DNA of 8,277 bases from an uncultured Pseudomonadota bacterium (GTDB lineage: Bacteria > Myxococcota_A > UBA796 > CAJQPC01): the NCBI GenBank assembly GCA_937915955.1, contig CALGIB010000614.1, positions 1-8,277 of the forward strand, in the 5' to 3' direction. Below the pieces are notes generated by a model. That model worked only from the letters and a program-made list of their open reading frames with translations. It made no database searches and was not told where the DNA came from. Positions 1-4,657 of this stretch are shown here, piece after piece. A program made the position numbers and the translations under genes. Within the stretch, counting starts at the first letter, position 1, and each line of letters starts with the position of its first letter.

Positions 1-1
1 C

Positions 2-73
2 GCGGCCGCGCGCCTGCTGGGCATCAGCCGCTACGCGCTGCGCAACCGGATGGAGAAGTTCGGCATCACCTGA
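2..73 (+). CDS. C-terminal end of an NtrC-type sigma-54-dependent regulator (partial)
   Basis: Only the last 23 codons are inside the window; the reading frame is open from the left edge to a TGA at 71-73. The peptide contains AARLLGISRYALRNRMEKFG, the recognition-helix end of the Fis-type helix-turn-helix that closes NtrC-family activators. In that family this domain binds enhancer-like sites, while upstream AAA+ and receiver domains, outside this window, drive sigma-54 polymerase. Ending a few residues after the 'LRNRMEKFGI' block is typical. The gene converges with the PepSY-like gene, with 12 bp between the two stops, so it is not part of that transcription unit. A stand-alone Fis protein has a similar tail but is less likely. 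The regulator's targets cannot be read from what is visible. Confidence 0.8.
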   Translation, partial: AAARLLGISRYALRNRMEKFGIT

Positions 74-85
74 GCGGTCCCGCGC

Positions 86-364
86 TCAGTCGTCGCCGTC
101 CTCGTTCTCGCCGTCCTCGTCGCCTTCGTCGTCCTCTCGCTCGACCTCGAGGATCTTGCCGTTCGGCTTGACCTCGGCCTCCCACAGCGCACCCTCGGCG
201 GTCTTCACGGTCACGTCGTAGACCTTGCCTTCGCGCTCGGCCTCGACCAGCGTGGCGCCGGGGAAGCGGGCCTCGACGGCGCTGCGCACCTTGTCGGGCA
301 GAGCGTCCAGCGGCACGGGGACTTCGTCGTCGGCGAGGGCGATGGTGGCGAGCAGCGTGAGCAT
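86..364 (-). CDS. Small PepSY-like exported protein with acidic C-terminal tail
   Basis: This 92-residue protein starts MLTLLATIALADDEV, a very short hydrophobic leader that would be cut after ALA at about residue 11, suggesting export to the periplasm. Residues 18-75 look like a single PepSY-like (DUF2874-type) unit: LDALPDKVRSAVEARFPGA, then alternating beta strands with VYDVTVKTAEG and WEAEVKPNGKILEVE. Such domains are small periplasmic or surface modules, and several are thought to inhibit or chaperone partner proteins; no enzyme activity is expected. Residues 76-92 are almost only Asp, Glu, Gly and Asn, which could bind cations. The ATG at 364 was chosen because a good -10 box lies 6 nt upstream. 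An ATG at 439 or a GTG at 457 would add an Arg-rich extension containing RRYTAP, with no Shine-Dalgarno in front of the ATG at 439. The gene is divergent from the lipoprotein gene at 485. The family call is fairly good; the role is unknown. Confidence 0.7.
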   Translation of the reverse strand: MLTLLATIALADDEVPVPLDALPDKVRSAVEARFPGATLVEAEREGKVYDVTVKTAEGALWEAEVKPNGKILEVEREDDEGDEDGENEDGDD

Positions 365-370
365 GGGCGC

Positions 371-376
371 AGTATA
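371..376 (-). promoter_or_regulatory. Candidate -10 box for the PepSY-like gene (possible leaderless start)
   Basis: The minus strand reads TATACT here, five of six matches to the sigma-70 -10 consensus, in otherwise very GC-rich DNA. Only six bases (GCGCCC) separate it from the ATG at 364, so transcription would begin on or next to the A of the start codon. There is no Shine-Dalgarno in that gap, which fits a leaderless mRNA. No convincing -35 hexamer was found; the region where it would fall, about 393-399, overlaps the inverted repeat at 398-411. Confidence 0.45.
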
Positions 377-397
377 TCGCCGGTCGCGCGGTGGGGT

Positions 398-411
398 GGA
401 GCCCCGGCTCC
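398..411. repeat. Inverted repeat GGAGCC-CC-GGCTCC in the divergent control region
   Basis: This is a perfect pair of 6-bp arms around a 2-bp centre, in the 120 bp between two divergent genes. It sits next to where the -35 region of the minus-strand promoter would be, so it could be an operator for a dimeric regulator acting on one or both genes. CGCGCG tracts flank it at 385-390 and 415-420. In DNA this rich in GC, short dyads arise by chance, so function is only a suggestion. Confidence 0.3.
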
Positions 412-474
412 TTGCGCGCGATCGGGCGTCCTGAGCCATGTTCGGAGGTGGTCCCACGGGCTACTGTCCGGGGC

Positions 475-479
475 GGAGG
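475..479 (+). promoter_or_regulatory. Shine-Dalgarno GGAGG that fixes the lipoprotein start at 485
   Basis: GGAGG lies five bases before the ATG at 485. It decides the start of the lipoprotein even though the resulting leader is unusually short. No ATG, GTG or TTG was seen in this frame in the codons checked directly upstream. Confidence 0.7.
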
Positions 480-484
480 CGACG

Positions 485-1015
485 ATGACGCTACTTCTGT
501 TCCTGCTTGCCTGTGGCGACGAGGATCCTGCCGAGAACGCCGAGGGAGACGCGGACACCGACGCGGACACCGACGCGGACACGGACGCGGACACGGACGC
601 GGACACCGACGCAGACCCCGAGACCGGCTTCGAGTGGGACGGCGCCTGGTACCCGCTGGGGGACGGCTCGATGTTCTGCCAGACCGCCAACGGCCTGTAC
701 ACCTTCAGCGGTGGCGCCCTGCGTGAGGGCGGCGGGGCCCAGGGGAACGGCTACGCCTACTTCGCCGAGGTCCCGGCCGAGGGCAGCTACCCCGTGGTCG
801 CGCTGGCCGAGGTCAGCGCCGGCGCGGCCGCCGTGGGCGTCGCGGACTTCCAGACCGGGGCGGAGCTCTGGTTCAGCAACGGGGTCTCGGGCTCGGTGAC
901 GGTCTCCGACCACGACGGCGAGCTCTGGGTCAGCTGGGGGGCCACCGAGCTTCAGCTCAACGCCGGCACGGACACGGCCAGCACCGCGCAGGGCCACATG
1001 CGCTGCACGCCCTGA
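485..1015 (+). CDS. Asp-rich repeat lipoprotein of unknown function
   Basis: The 176-residue product begins MTLLLFLLACGDED. LLAC is a lipobox, so Cys10 should be lipidated after cleavage by signal peptidase II, giving a protein only about 167 residues long and anchored to a membrane. The leader has nine residues and no positive charge, which is unusual, but the Shine-Dalgarno supports this start. Residues 12-46 form an acidic, disordered tether containing five perfect ADTD units (23-42). Residues 47-176 look like a compact beta-rich domain with many Gly, aromatic and Val residues, including EWDGAWYPLG and ELWVSWGATELQL. Cys65 and Cys174 are the only other cysteines and could form a disulfide linking the start and end of that domain. 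I do not recognise the domain. Lipoproteins with Asp/Thr-rich linkers are common in Myxococcota. The gene is divergent from the PepSY-like gene and its stop abuts the stop of the dioxygenase gene. Confidence 0.75.
   Translation: MTLLLFLLACGDEDPAENAEGDADTDADTDADTDADTDADTDADPETGFEWDGAWYPLGDGSMFCQTANGLYTFSGGALREGGGAQGNGYAYFAEVPAEGSYPVVALAEVSAGAAAVGVADFQTGAELWFSNGVSGSVTVSDHDGELWVSWGATELQLNAGTDTASTAQGHMRCTP
551..610 (+). repeat. Five tandem 12-bp units encoding (Ala-Asp-Thr-Asp)5
   Basis: The unit is GCGGACACCGAC or GCGGACACGGAC, repeated five times in frame, followed by a decayed sixth unit (GCAGACCCCGAG, giving ADPE). Units differ only by C or G in the Thr codon, so the array looks recently expanded and could change in copy number by slippage without a frameshift. 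The product is an acidic spacer between the lipid anchor and the folded domain. Confidence 0.9.
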
Positions 1016-1768
1016 TCATCCGAACTGGACGCTGCGCTTGGTGAAGCTGCCGTAGCTCCACCCCTCGATGGGGAACTGCACCCGCTCCCCCTCTCCGGCC
1101 CCTGCTGCGACAAACAGCGGCACGAAGTGCTCGGTCCGCGGGTGCGCCCGTCGAGCTTGCGGGCCCTGGGCGAGGAAGTCAGCCAGGCCCTCGAGGTCGC
1201 CCTCGCGGAGGCGGTCAGCCACCCACGCGTCGAAGTCGCGAGCCCAGCTGGCCGGGGGGCCGCCGGACCAGTCCACCTCGCGCAGGTTGTGGGTGAGCAG
1301 CCCTCCGCCCACGATGAGCACGCCCTCGTCTCGGAGGGGTCGTAGAGCGCGCCCCAGGTCCAGCAGGGCCCGTGGATCCAGGCTCGGCAGGCTCAGCTGC
1401 AGGGTGGGCACTTCGGCCTCGGGCCACATGGCCATCAGCGGGATGTAGGCGCCGTGATCCAGGCCCCGGTCGGGCTGATCCAGGACGCCGGGCAGCAGCT
1501 CCCGCACGCGCTGGGCCAGCGCGGGGGCGCCGGGGGCGGGCCATTGCAGCTGGTAGTAGCGCTCGGGGAAGCCGTAGAAGTCGTAGATCAGCGGCAGCGT
1601 GCGGGTCGCGCCCAGGGTCGGCGCGCCCGGGGTCTCCCAGTGTGCGCTGACGAAGAGCAAGGCCCGGGGCCGCGGCAAGGCCTGGGCCCAGGACCTGAGC
1701 TGGCCGACCCAGAGCGCGTCGTCGACGAGCATCGGGGCGCCGTGGGCGACGAACAGGGTCGGCAGCAT
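1016..1768 (-). CDS. ygiD: Class III extradiol ring-cleavage dioxygenase (YgiD/DODA type, LigB superfamily)
   Basis: This 250-residue protein matches bacterial YgiD and plant 4,5-DOPA extradiol dioxygenase in length and motifs. Enzymes of this superfamily use a His-coordinated divalent metal, usually Fe(II), to open catechol rings with O2; YgiD acts on L-DOPA. Visible landmarks are LFVAHGAPM (His9), VSAHWET (His43), IYDFYGFPERYY (61-72), LDHGAYIPL (His105), GGGLLTHNLRE (His160) and HPRTEHFVPLF (His209, His214). His9, His43 and His160 are the likely metal ligands, with one of the remaining histidines a probable acid-base residue. There is no signal peptide, so it should be cytoplasmic. The ATG at 1768 follows the YceI stop after 2 nt, so translation is probably coupled. 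Reading further upstream in this frame gives only an Arg/Pro-rich translation of the YceI gene. The physiological substrate is not known from sequence; DOPA, caffeate or another catechol are possible. Confidence 0.9.
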   Translation of the reverse strand: MLPTLFVAHGAPMLVDDALWVGQLRSWAQALPRPRALLFVSAHWETPGAPTLGATRTLPLIYDFYGFPERYYQLQWPAPGAPALAQRVRELLPGVLDQPDRGLDHGAYIPLMAMWPEAEVPTLQLSLPSLDPRALLDLGRALRPLRDEGVLIVGGGLLTHNLREVDWSGGPPASWARDFDAWVADRLREGDLEGLADFLAQGPQARRAHPRTEHFVPLFVAAGAGEGERVQFPIEGWSYGSFTKRSVQFG

Positions 1769-1770
1769 GC

Positions 1771-2367
1771 TCAGCCCCGCAGGTCGATTGTCAGCAGCAC
1801 GTCGTCCTGGATCAGGTCGTCGGGCATGCCGGGGTAGGCCACGCCGAAGTCCTGGCGGTCGAGGACGAACTCGGCGGTCAGGCGCCTGCCGTTCAACGTG
1901 GCCGGGAAGCTGAGCTGCTTGTCGACGCCGTGGATGTTCATCGTGCCGGTGACCAGGTGGGTGGCGCCGGCGGGGCCGACCTCCGGGGTGATGGCCGAGG
2001 ACTGGAAGCTGGCGGTGGGGAACCGGGCCGCGTCGAAGAAGTCGGCCGACTGCAGGTGTCCGGTCAGCTTCTCCTGGTCGGCCTTCATTCCCGCGATCTG
2101 GACGGTCACGGCGACGCCTCGGACCTCGTCCCCGACCACGTCCAGGGTCCCGGACCAGTCCTCGAACACGAGGTCGTGGGTGGCGGTGATCTTGGCCGCC
2201 CTGGCCCGCAGGGTCGAGGTGGTGATGTCGATCGGGGCCGCGCGCGTTCGGGCGGCTTGGGCGGTGGCGACCACCGGGGACACCGTGGCGGCGACGTGGC
2301 CGTCTCCCACCTCGGGGGCGCATGCGGCGAGGACGAGCAGGCTGAGGGCGGGGAGGAAGCGGGACAT
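1771..2367 (-). CDS. yceI: YceI-family lipoprotein
   Basis: The 198-residue product starts MSRFLPALSLLVLAACAPE, a normal lipoprotein leader with lipobox LAAC and Cys16 as the lipidation site. Asp is absent at +2, so outer-membrane sorting is likely if a Lol system follows the E. coli rule. Residues from about 44 to the end are a YceI domain, a lipocalin-like beta barrel that in characterised members binds polyisoprenoid or other long amphipathic lipids. Family marks include SADFFDAARFPTASF, TGTMNIHGVDKQLSFPATL and the closing DRQDFGVAYPG. Most YceI proteins are soluble periplasmic proteins, so the lipid anchor is a variation. It is the first gene of an operon with the dioxygenase and diverges from lysR. 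The start at 2367 is supported by AGGAG six bases upstream; a longer frame to 2418 has no better site. The ligand is unknown. Confidence 0.9.
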   Translation of the reverse strand: MSRFLPALSLLVLAACAPEVGDGHVAATVSPVVATAQAARTRAAPIDITTSTLRARAAKITATHDLVFEDWSGTLDVVGDEVRGVAVTVQIAGMKADQEKLTGHLQSADFFDAARFPTASFQSSAITPEVGPAGATHLVTGTMNIHGVDKQLSFPATLNGRRLTAEFVLDRQDFGVAYPGMPDDLIQDDVLLTIDLRG

Positions 2368-2373
2368 GAGGAA

Positions 2374-2378
2374 CTCCT
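2374..2378 (-). promoter_or_regulatory. Shine-Dalgarno AGGAG for the YceI-family gene
   Basis: On the minus strand AGGAG precedes the ATG at 2367 by six bases. It decides for this start over the longer reading frame that begins at 2418, which would put 17 extra residues ahead of a normal lipoprotein leader. Confidence 0.75.
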
Positions 2379-2390
2379 GGTTGCCCCTGC

Positions 2391-2418
2391 AAGCTAAGGG
2401 GGAGCGCAGGCGAGACAA
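2391..2418 (-). promoter_or_regulatory. Candidate promoter of the yceI-dioxygenase operon
   Basis: On the minus strand TTGTCT (2418-2413) and TAGCTT (2396-2391) are separated by 16 bp and could serve as -35 and -10 hexamers. Both are imperfect. They lie in the 89-bp space shared with lysR and close to the dyad at 2421-2434, the position expected for an activator-bound LysR site just upstream of a -35 box. Confidence 0.3.
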
Positions 2419-2420
2419 AC

Positions 2421-2434
2421 AAGCAAGAATGCTT
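2421..2434. promoter_or_regulatory. Candidate LysR-type operator: AAGCA-N4-TGCTT dyad
   Basis: A perfect 5-bp inverted repeat with a 4-bp centre lies between the divergent lysR and yceI genes, in a relatively AT-rich patch. A second small dyad, AGAA-TGC-TTCT, overlaps it at 2426-2436. LysR proteins usually bind dyads in the space between their own gene and the divergent target, often with a T-N11-A core. I see no T-N11-A centred on this dyad, so the assignment rests on position and symmetry only. A further pair, CCCCT-N8-AGGGG, lies at 2384-2401. Confidence 0.35.
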
Positions 2435-2447
2435 CTATCAGTTGCGT

Positions 2448-2452
2448 GGAGG
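2448..2452 (+). promoter_or_regulatory. Shine-Dalgarno GGAGG for lysR
   Basis: GGAGG lies four bases before the ATG at 2457. It favours this start over the in-frame TTG at 2442, which would place the ribosome site inside the coding sequence. Confidence 0.75.
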
Positions 2453-2456
2453 CAAC

Positions 2457-3332
2457 ATGCTGAGCGAACTCCAGACGTTCCTGCTGGTTGCGGAGCAAGG
2501 CAGCTTCTCTGCCGCCGCCCGCGCTCTCGGCGTGCCGAAGTCGACGGTCAGCCGTCGAATCGGTCGCCTCGAAGACGAGCTCGGCCTGGCCCTGCTGACC
2601 CGCGCCAGCCGGAGCTTCGTGCTGAGCGAGGACGGGCGGGCGCTGCAGGCTCGGGCCAGCCCGGCGCTCCGTGAGTTGGACGACGCGCTCCGCGACCTGG
2701 CGGACCAGGACGCCGAGCTGCGCGGGGAGCTCAGCCTCAGCTGCTCGATCGACCTCGCCGGCAGCCGCTTCCTGGCGGACCTGCTGACAGAGTTCGGCGC
2801 CCGGCACCCGGGAGTCCAGGTCCACCTTCGCGTCGCGAACCGCCGGGTGGATCTGCTGGAAGAGGGCATCGACCTGGCCTTTCGCATCCACGCCGGGGGC
2901 CTGTCGGATCGCGAGGATTTGATGGCCCGCAGCCTGGGCCGGCTTCGCACCGAGCTCTTCGCTGCCCCCAGCTACCTGCGCTTGCGTCCGGCGCCGGCGA
3001 CCTTCGAGGGGCTGGCCGCGCACCGCTTGATCTCGCATGTCGTGGCCTTCCGGGAGGCCTGGCCCAAGCCGCCCGACCTGGTCGTGGACGACTTCGGACC
3101 CGCGGGGACCCTGGCGGCCGCGGGCGCGGGCGTGGCGGCCCTGCCGGAGTTCGTCGCCGAGCCCTGGCTGGCGCGGGGGGAGTTGGTCCGCCTGGATCTA
3201 CCCGCCGAGAGTCCATCCACGCGGCTGTCCCTGGTCTGGCTGCGCAGCCGGCACATGGCGCCTCGGCTGCGGGCCTTGCTGGATCTGGCCTCGGAGCACG
3301 CCGCCCGGTTGCCCTGGCTGGGTGCGGGCTGA
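2457..3332 (+). CDS. LysR-family transcriptional regulator
   Basis: The 291-residue product has the standard LysR layout. A winged helix-turn-helix occupies roughly residues 1-60 (ELQTFLLVAEQGSFSAAAR, then LGVPKSTVSRRIGRLEDELG and the wing TRASRSFVLSEDG). A linker helix follows to about 85, and an effector-binding domain covers the rest. The 'PKSTVSRRI.RLE..LG..L..R..R' pattern and the effector domain resemble the CrgA/AaeR-like branch, whose members often sense aromatic or quinone-like compounds. The length is slightly below the usual 300 but nothing is missing. The gene diverges from the yceI-dioxygenase operon, so it most likely controls that operon and itself, with a catechol or related aromatic as a plausible effector; that link is inferred from position. 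It is separated from the ABC operon downstream by 104 bp. Confidence 0.92.
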   Translation: MLSELQTFLLVAEQGSFSAAARALGVPKSTVSRRIGRLEDELGLALLTRASRSFVLSEDGRALQARASPALRELDDALRDLADQDAELRGELSLSCSIDLAGSRFLADLLTEFGARHPGVQVHLRVANRRVDLLEEGIDLAFRIHAGGLSDREDLMARSLGRLRTELFAAPSYLRLRPAPATFEGLAAHRLISHVVAFREAWPKPPDLVVDDFGPAGTLAAAGAGVAALPEFVAEPWLARGELVRLDLPAESPSTRLSLVWLRSRHMAPRLRALLDLASEHAARLPWLGAG

Positions 3333-3356
3333 GCTCCGAGACCCGCGGTCGTGCTT

Positions 3357-3387
3357 GGGTGATTCGACGCACCAATCGGGTGAATCG
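3357..3387 (+). promoter_or_regulatory. Direct repeat GGGTGAWTCG ahead of the ABC operon (candidate operator)
   Basis: GGGTGATTCG (3357-3366) recurs as GGGTGAATCG (3378-3387), 9 of 10 bases identical, with starts 21 bp apart, about two helical turns. Between them CACC (3370-3373) pairs with GGTG (3379-3382), and GATT (3361-3364) pairs with AATC (3383-3386), so the same bases could also form a small bulged hairpin. It lies 24 bp after the lysR stop and about 50 bp before the first permease start. It could be a regulator site for the ABC operon or a weak end signal for lysR; there is no T tract. Confidence 0.3.
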
Positions 3388-3427
3388 CCTGGGCGCAGCC
3401 CCCTCGCCGGGTCAAGGGTGGGTAGCC

Positions 3428-3432
3428 GGAGG
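3428..3432 (+). promoter_or_regulatory. Shine-Dalgarno GGAGG deciding a GTG start for permease 1
   Basis: GGAGG sits four bases before the GTG at 3437. It favours this codon over the upstream in-frame GTG at 3359, which would add a 26-residue Arg/Pro/Gly-rich extension unlike a permease N-terminus, and over the internal ATG at 3452. Confidence 0.7.
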
Positions 3433-3436
3433 CAGC

Positions 3437-4657
3437 GTGAACGTCCTCTCCATGGCTTGGCGCAACGTCTGGCGGAACAGCCGCCGGTCCATCGTGACCA
3501 TCGCCGCGATGACCTTTGGCCTCTGGGTCATGGTCCTGTACTCGGGCCTGCTAGAGGGCATGATGGGCGGCATGGAGCGCGACCTGCTCGATGTCGAGGT
3601 CGGCGACATCCAGGTCCGCGCCGAGGGCTACTCGGACGAGCCCTCGATCTACATGCAGATCGAGGACCCCTGGGGCGTGGTCGATCAGCTCAAGGCCCAG
3701 GGCCTGAAGGCCACCGCGCGTCTGCAGGCCGGCGGCCTGGCGGCCTCGGGCGAGCAGTCCTCGGGCGTGATGCTGATGGGCCTGCACCCCACCCGGGACG
3801 GCGAGGCGCTGAAGCTCGACGAGCGGGTCGCGCGCGGTGAGTGGCTCTCGGCGGACCGCCCCGACGGCGTGGTCCTGGGCTGGCGCCTGGCCAAGACCCT
3901 GGGCGTGGACGTGGGGGGCGAGGTCCTCGTGCTGACCCAGGGGGCCGACGGCAGCATGGCCAACGAGCTCTACGAGGTGCGCGGCGTGCTGGCCTCGATC
4001 AGCGGCGGCACAGACAGGTCCAGCGTGCTCATGGTCGACGAGAGCTTCCGTCGCCTGCTGGTCGTGCCCGAGGGGGCCCACCAGATCATCGTTCGCGTGC
4101 CCGAGACCATCCTGCTCGCCGACGCCAAGGCCATCGTCGAGCGAGCCCTGCCCGGCGCAGAGATCCACACCTGGCGCGAGCTGATGCCCACCATCGCCCA
4201 GATGATGGACGCCACCGCCGGGATGATGGTGTTCGTCTACGGCATCGTCTACATCGCCATCGGAATCCTGATCCTCAACGCCATGTTGATGGTCGTCTTC
4301 GAGCGCATCCGCGAGTTCGGCGTGATGAAGGCCATCGGGGTCTCCCCCGGCATGGTGCTGCGCCTCATCGTGGCCGAGACCGGCGTGCTGCTCGGCATCG
4401 CCGCGACGCTGGGGCTGGCGCTGGCGTTGCCCTGCGCCTGGTACCTGGCCACCCACGGCCTGGACCTGTCCGCCTTCATGAGCAACACGGACATGATGGG
4501 CCTGCAGCTGCCCAACGTCTGGGTCGGCGTCTACGGGCCCGAGCAGTTCCTGGGGCCCCTGGTCGCCATGAGCGTCATCGTGATGATGGCCATCGTCTAC
4601 CCCGCCGTGAAGGCAGCCCGGATCAGCCCGGTCGAAGCGATGAGGTACCAGGGATGA
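3437..4657 (+). CDS. ABC transporter permease, FtsX/LolE type (first of pair)
   Basis: The 406-residue protein has the four-helix layout of the MacB/LolCE permease family. A cytoplasmic amphipathic start (LSMAWRNVWRNSRRS) leads to helix 1 at about 18-38, followed by a large periplasmic MacB-like core at about 40-262. Helix 2 spans about 264-288, then the cytoplasmic coupling segment ERIREFGVMKAIGVSPG (289-305), helix 3 at about 310-336, a second outside loop, and helix 4 at about 371-391 ending in YPAVKAARISPVEAM. The coupling segment contacts the ATPase in this family, which works by mechanotransmission rather than by a membrane channel. It starts with GTG after a GGAGG. Its stop overlaps the next start as ATGA, so the two permeases should be made in equal amounts. 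LolC/LolE-like lipoprotein release is the nearest named role; export of another substrate cannot be excluded. Confidence 0.9.
   Translation: MNVLSMAWRNVWRNSRRSIVTIAAMTFGLWVMVLYSGLLEGMMGGMERDLLDVEVGDIQVRAEGYSDEPSIYMQIEDPWGVVDQLKAQGLKATARLQAGGLAASGEQSSGVMLMGLHPTRDGEALKLDERVARGEWLSADRPDGVVLGWRLAKTLGVDVGGEVLVLTQGADGSMANELYEVRGVLASISGGTDRSSVLMVDESFRRLLVVPEGAHQIIVRVPETILLADAKAIVERALPGAEIHTWRELMPTIAQMMDATAGMMVFVYGIVYIAIGILILNAMLMVVFERIREFGVMKAIGVSPGMVLRLIVAETGVLLGIAATLGLALALPCAWYLATHGLDLSAFMSNTDMMGLQLPNVWVGVYGPEQFLGPLVAMSVIVMMAIVYPAVKAARISPVEAMRYQG

Noticed and set aside
551..610. CRISPR-like array
   Set aside because: The units are contiguous, 12 bp long and without spacers, and they lie in frame inside a lipoprotein gene.
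211..702. Minus-strand frame with a SASV repeat
   Set aside because: The repeat is the reverse translation of the ADTD array of the lipoprotein, and the rest lacks any protein-like pattern.
1768..2422. Long N-terminal extension of the dioxygenase frame, giving 468 residues in total
   Set aside because: The extension is Arg/Pro/Gly-rich, reads across the yceI gene in another frame, and has no family match. The 250-residue form starting at 1768 has the exact YgiD/DODA length and start.
3356..3371. Sigma-54 promoter before the ABC operon
   Set aside because: A GG-N10-GC spacing exists, but the -24 and -12 elements otherwise match poorly (GTGA for CACG, ACGC for TTGC). The NtrC-type gene end at the left edge is more than 3 kb away and gives no reason to prefer it.
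3841..4653. Upstream part of a 686-residue frame ahead of permease 2
   Set aside because: This part is a shadow of permease 1, rich in Arg, Gly, His and Asp. The permease pattern begins only at the ATG at 4654, which overlaps the previous stop.
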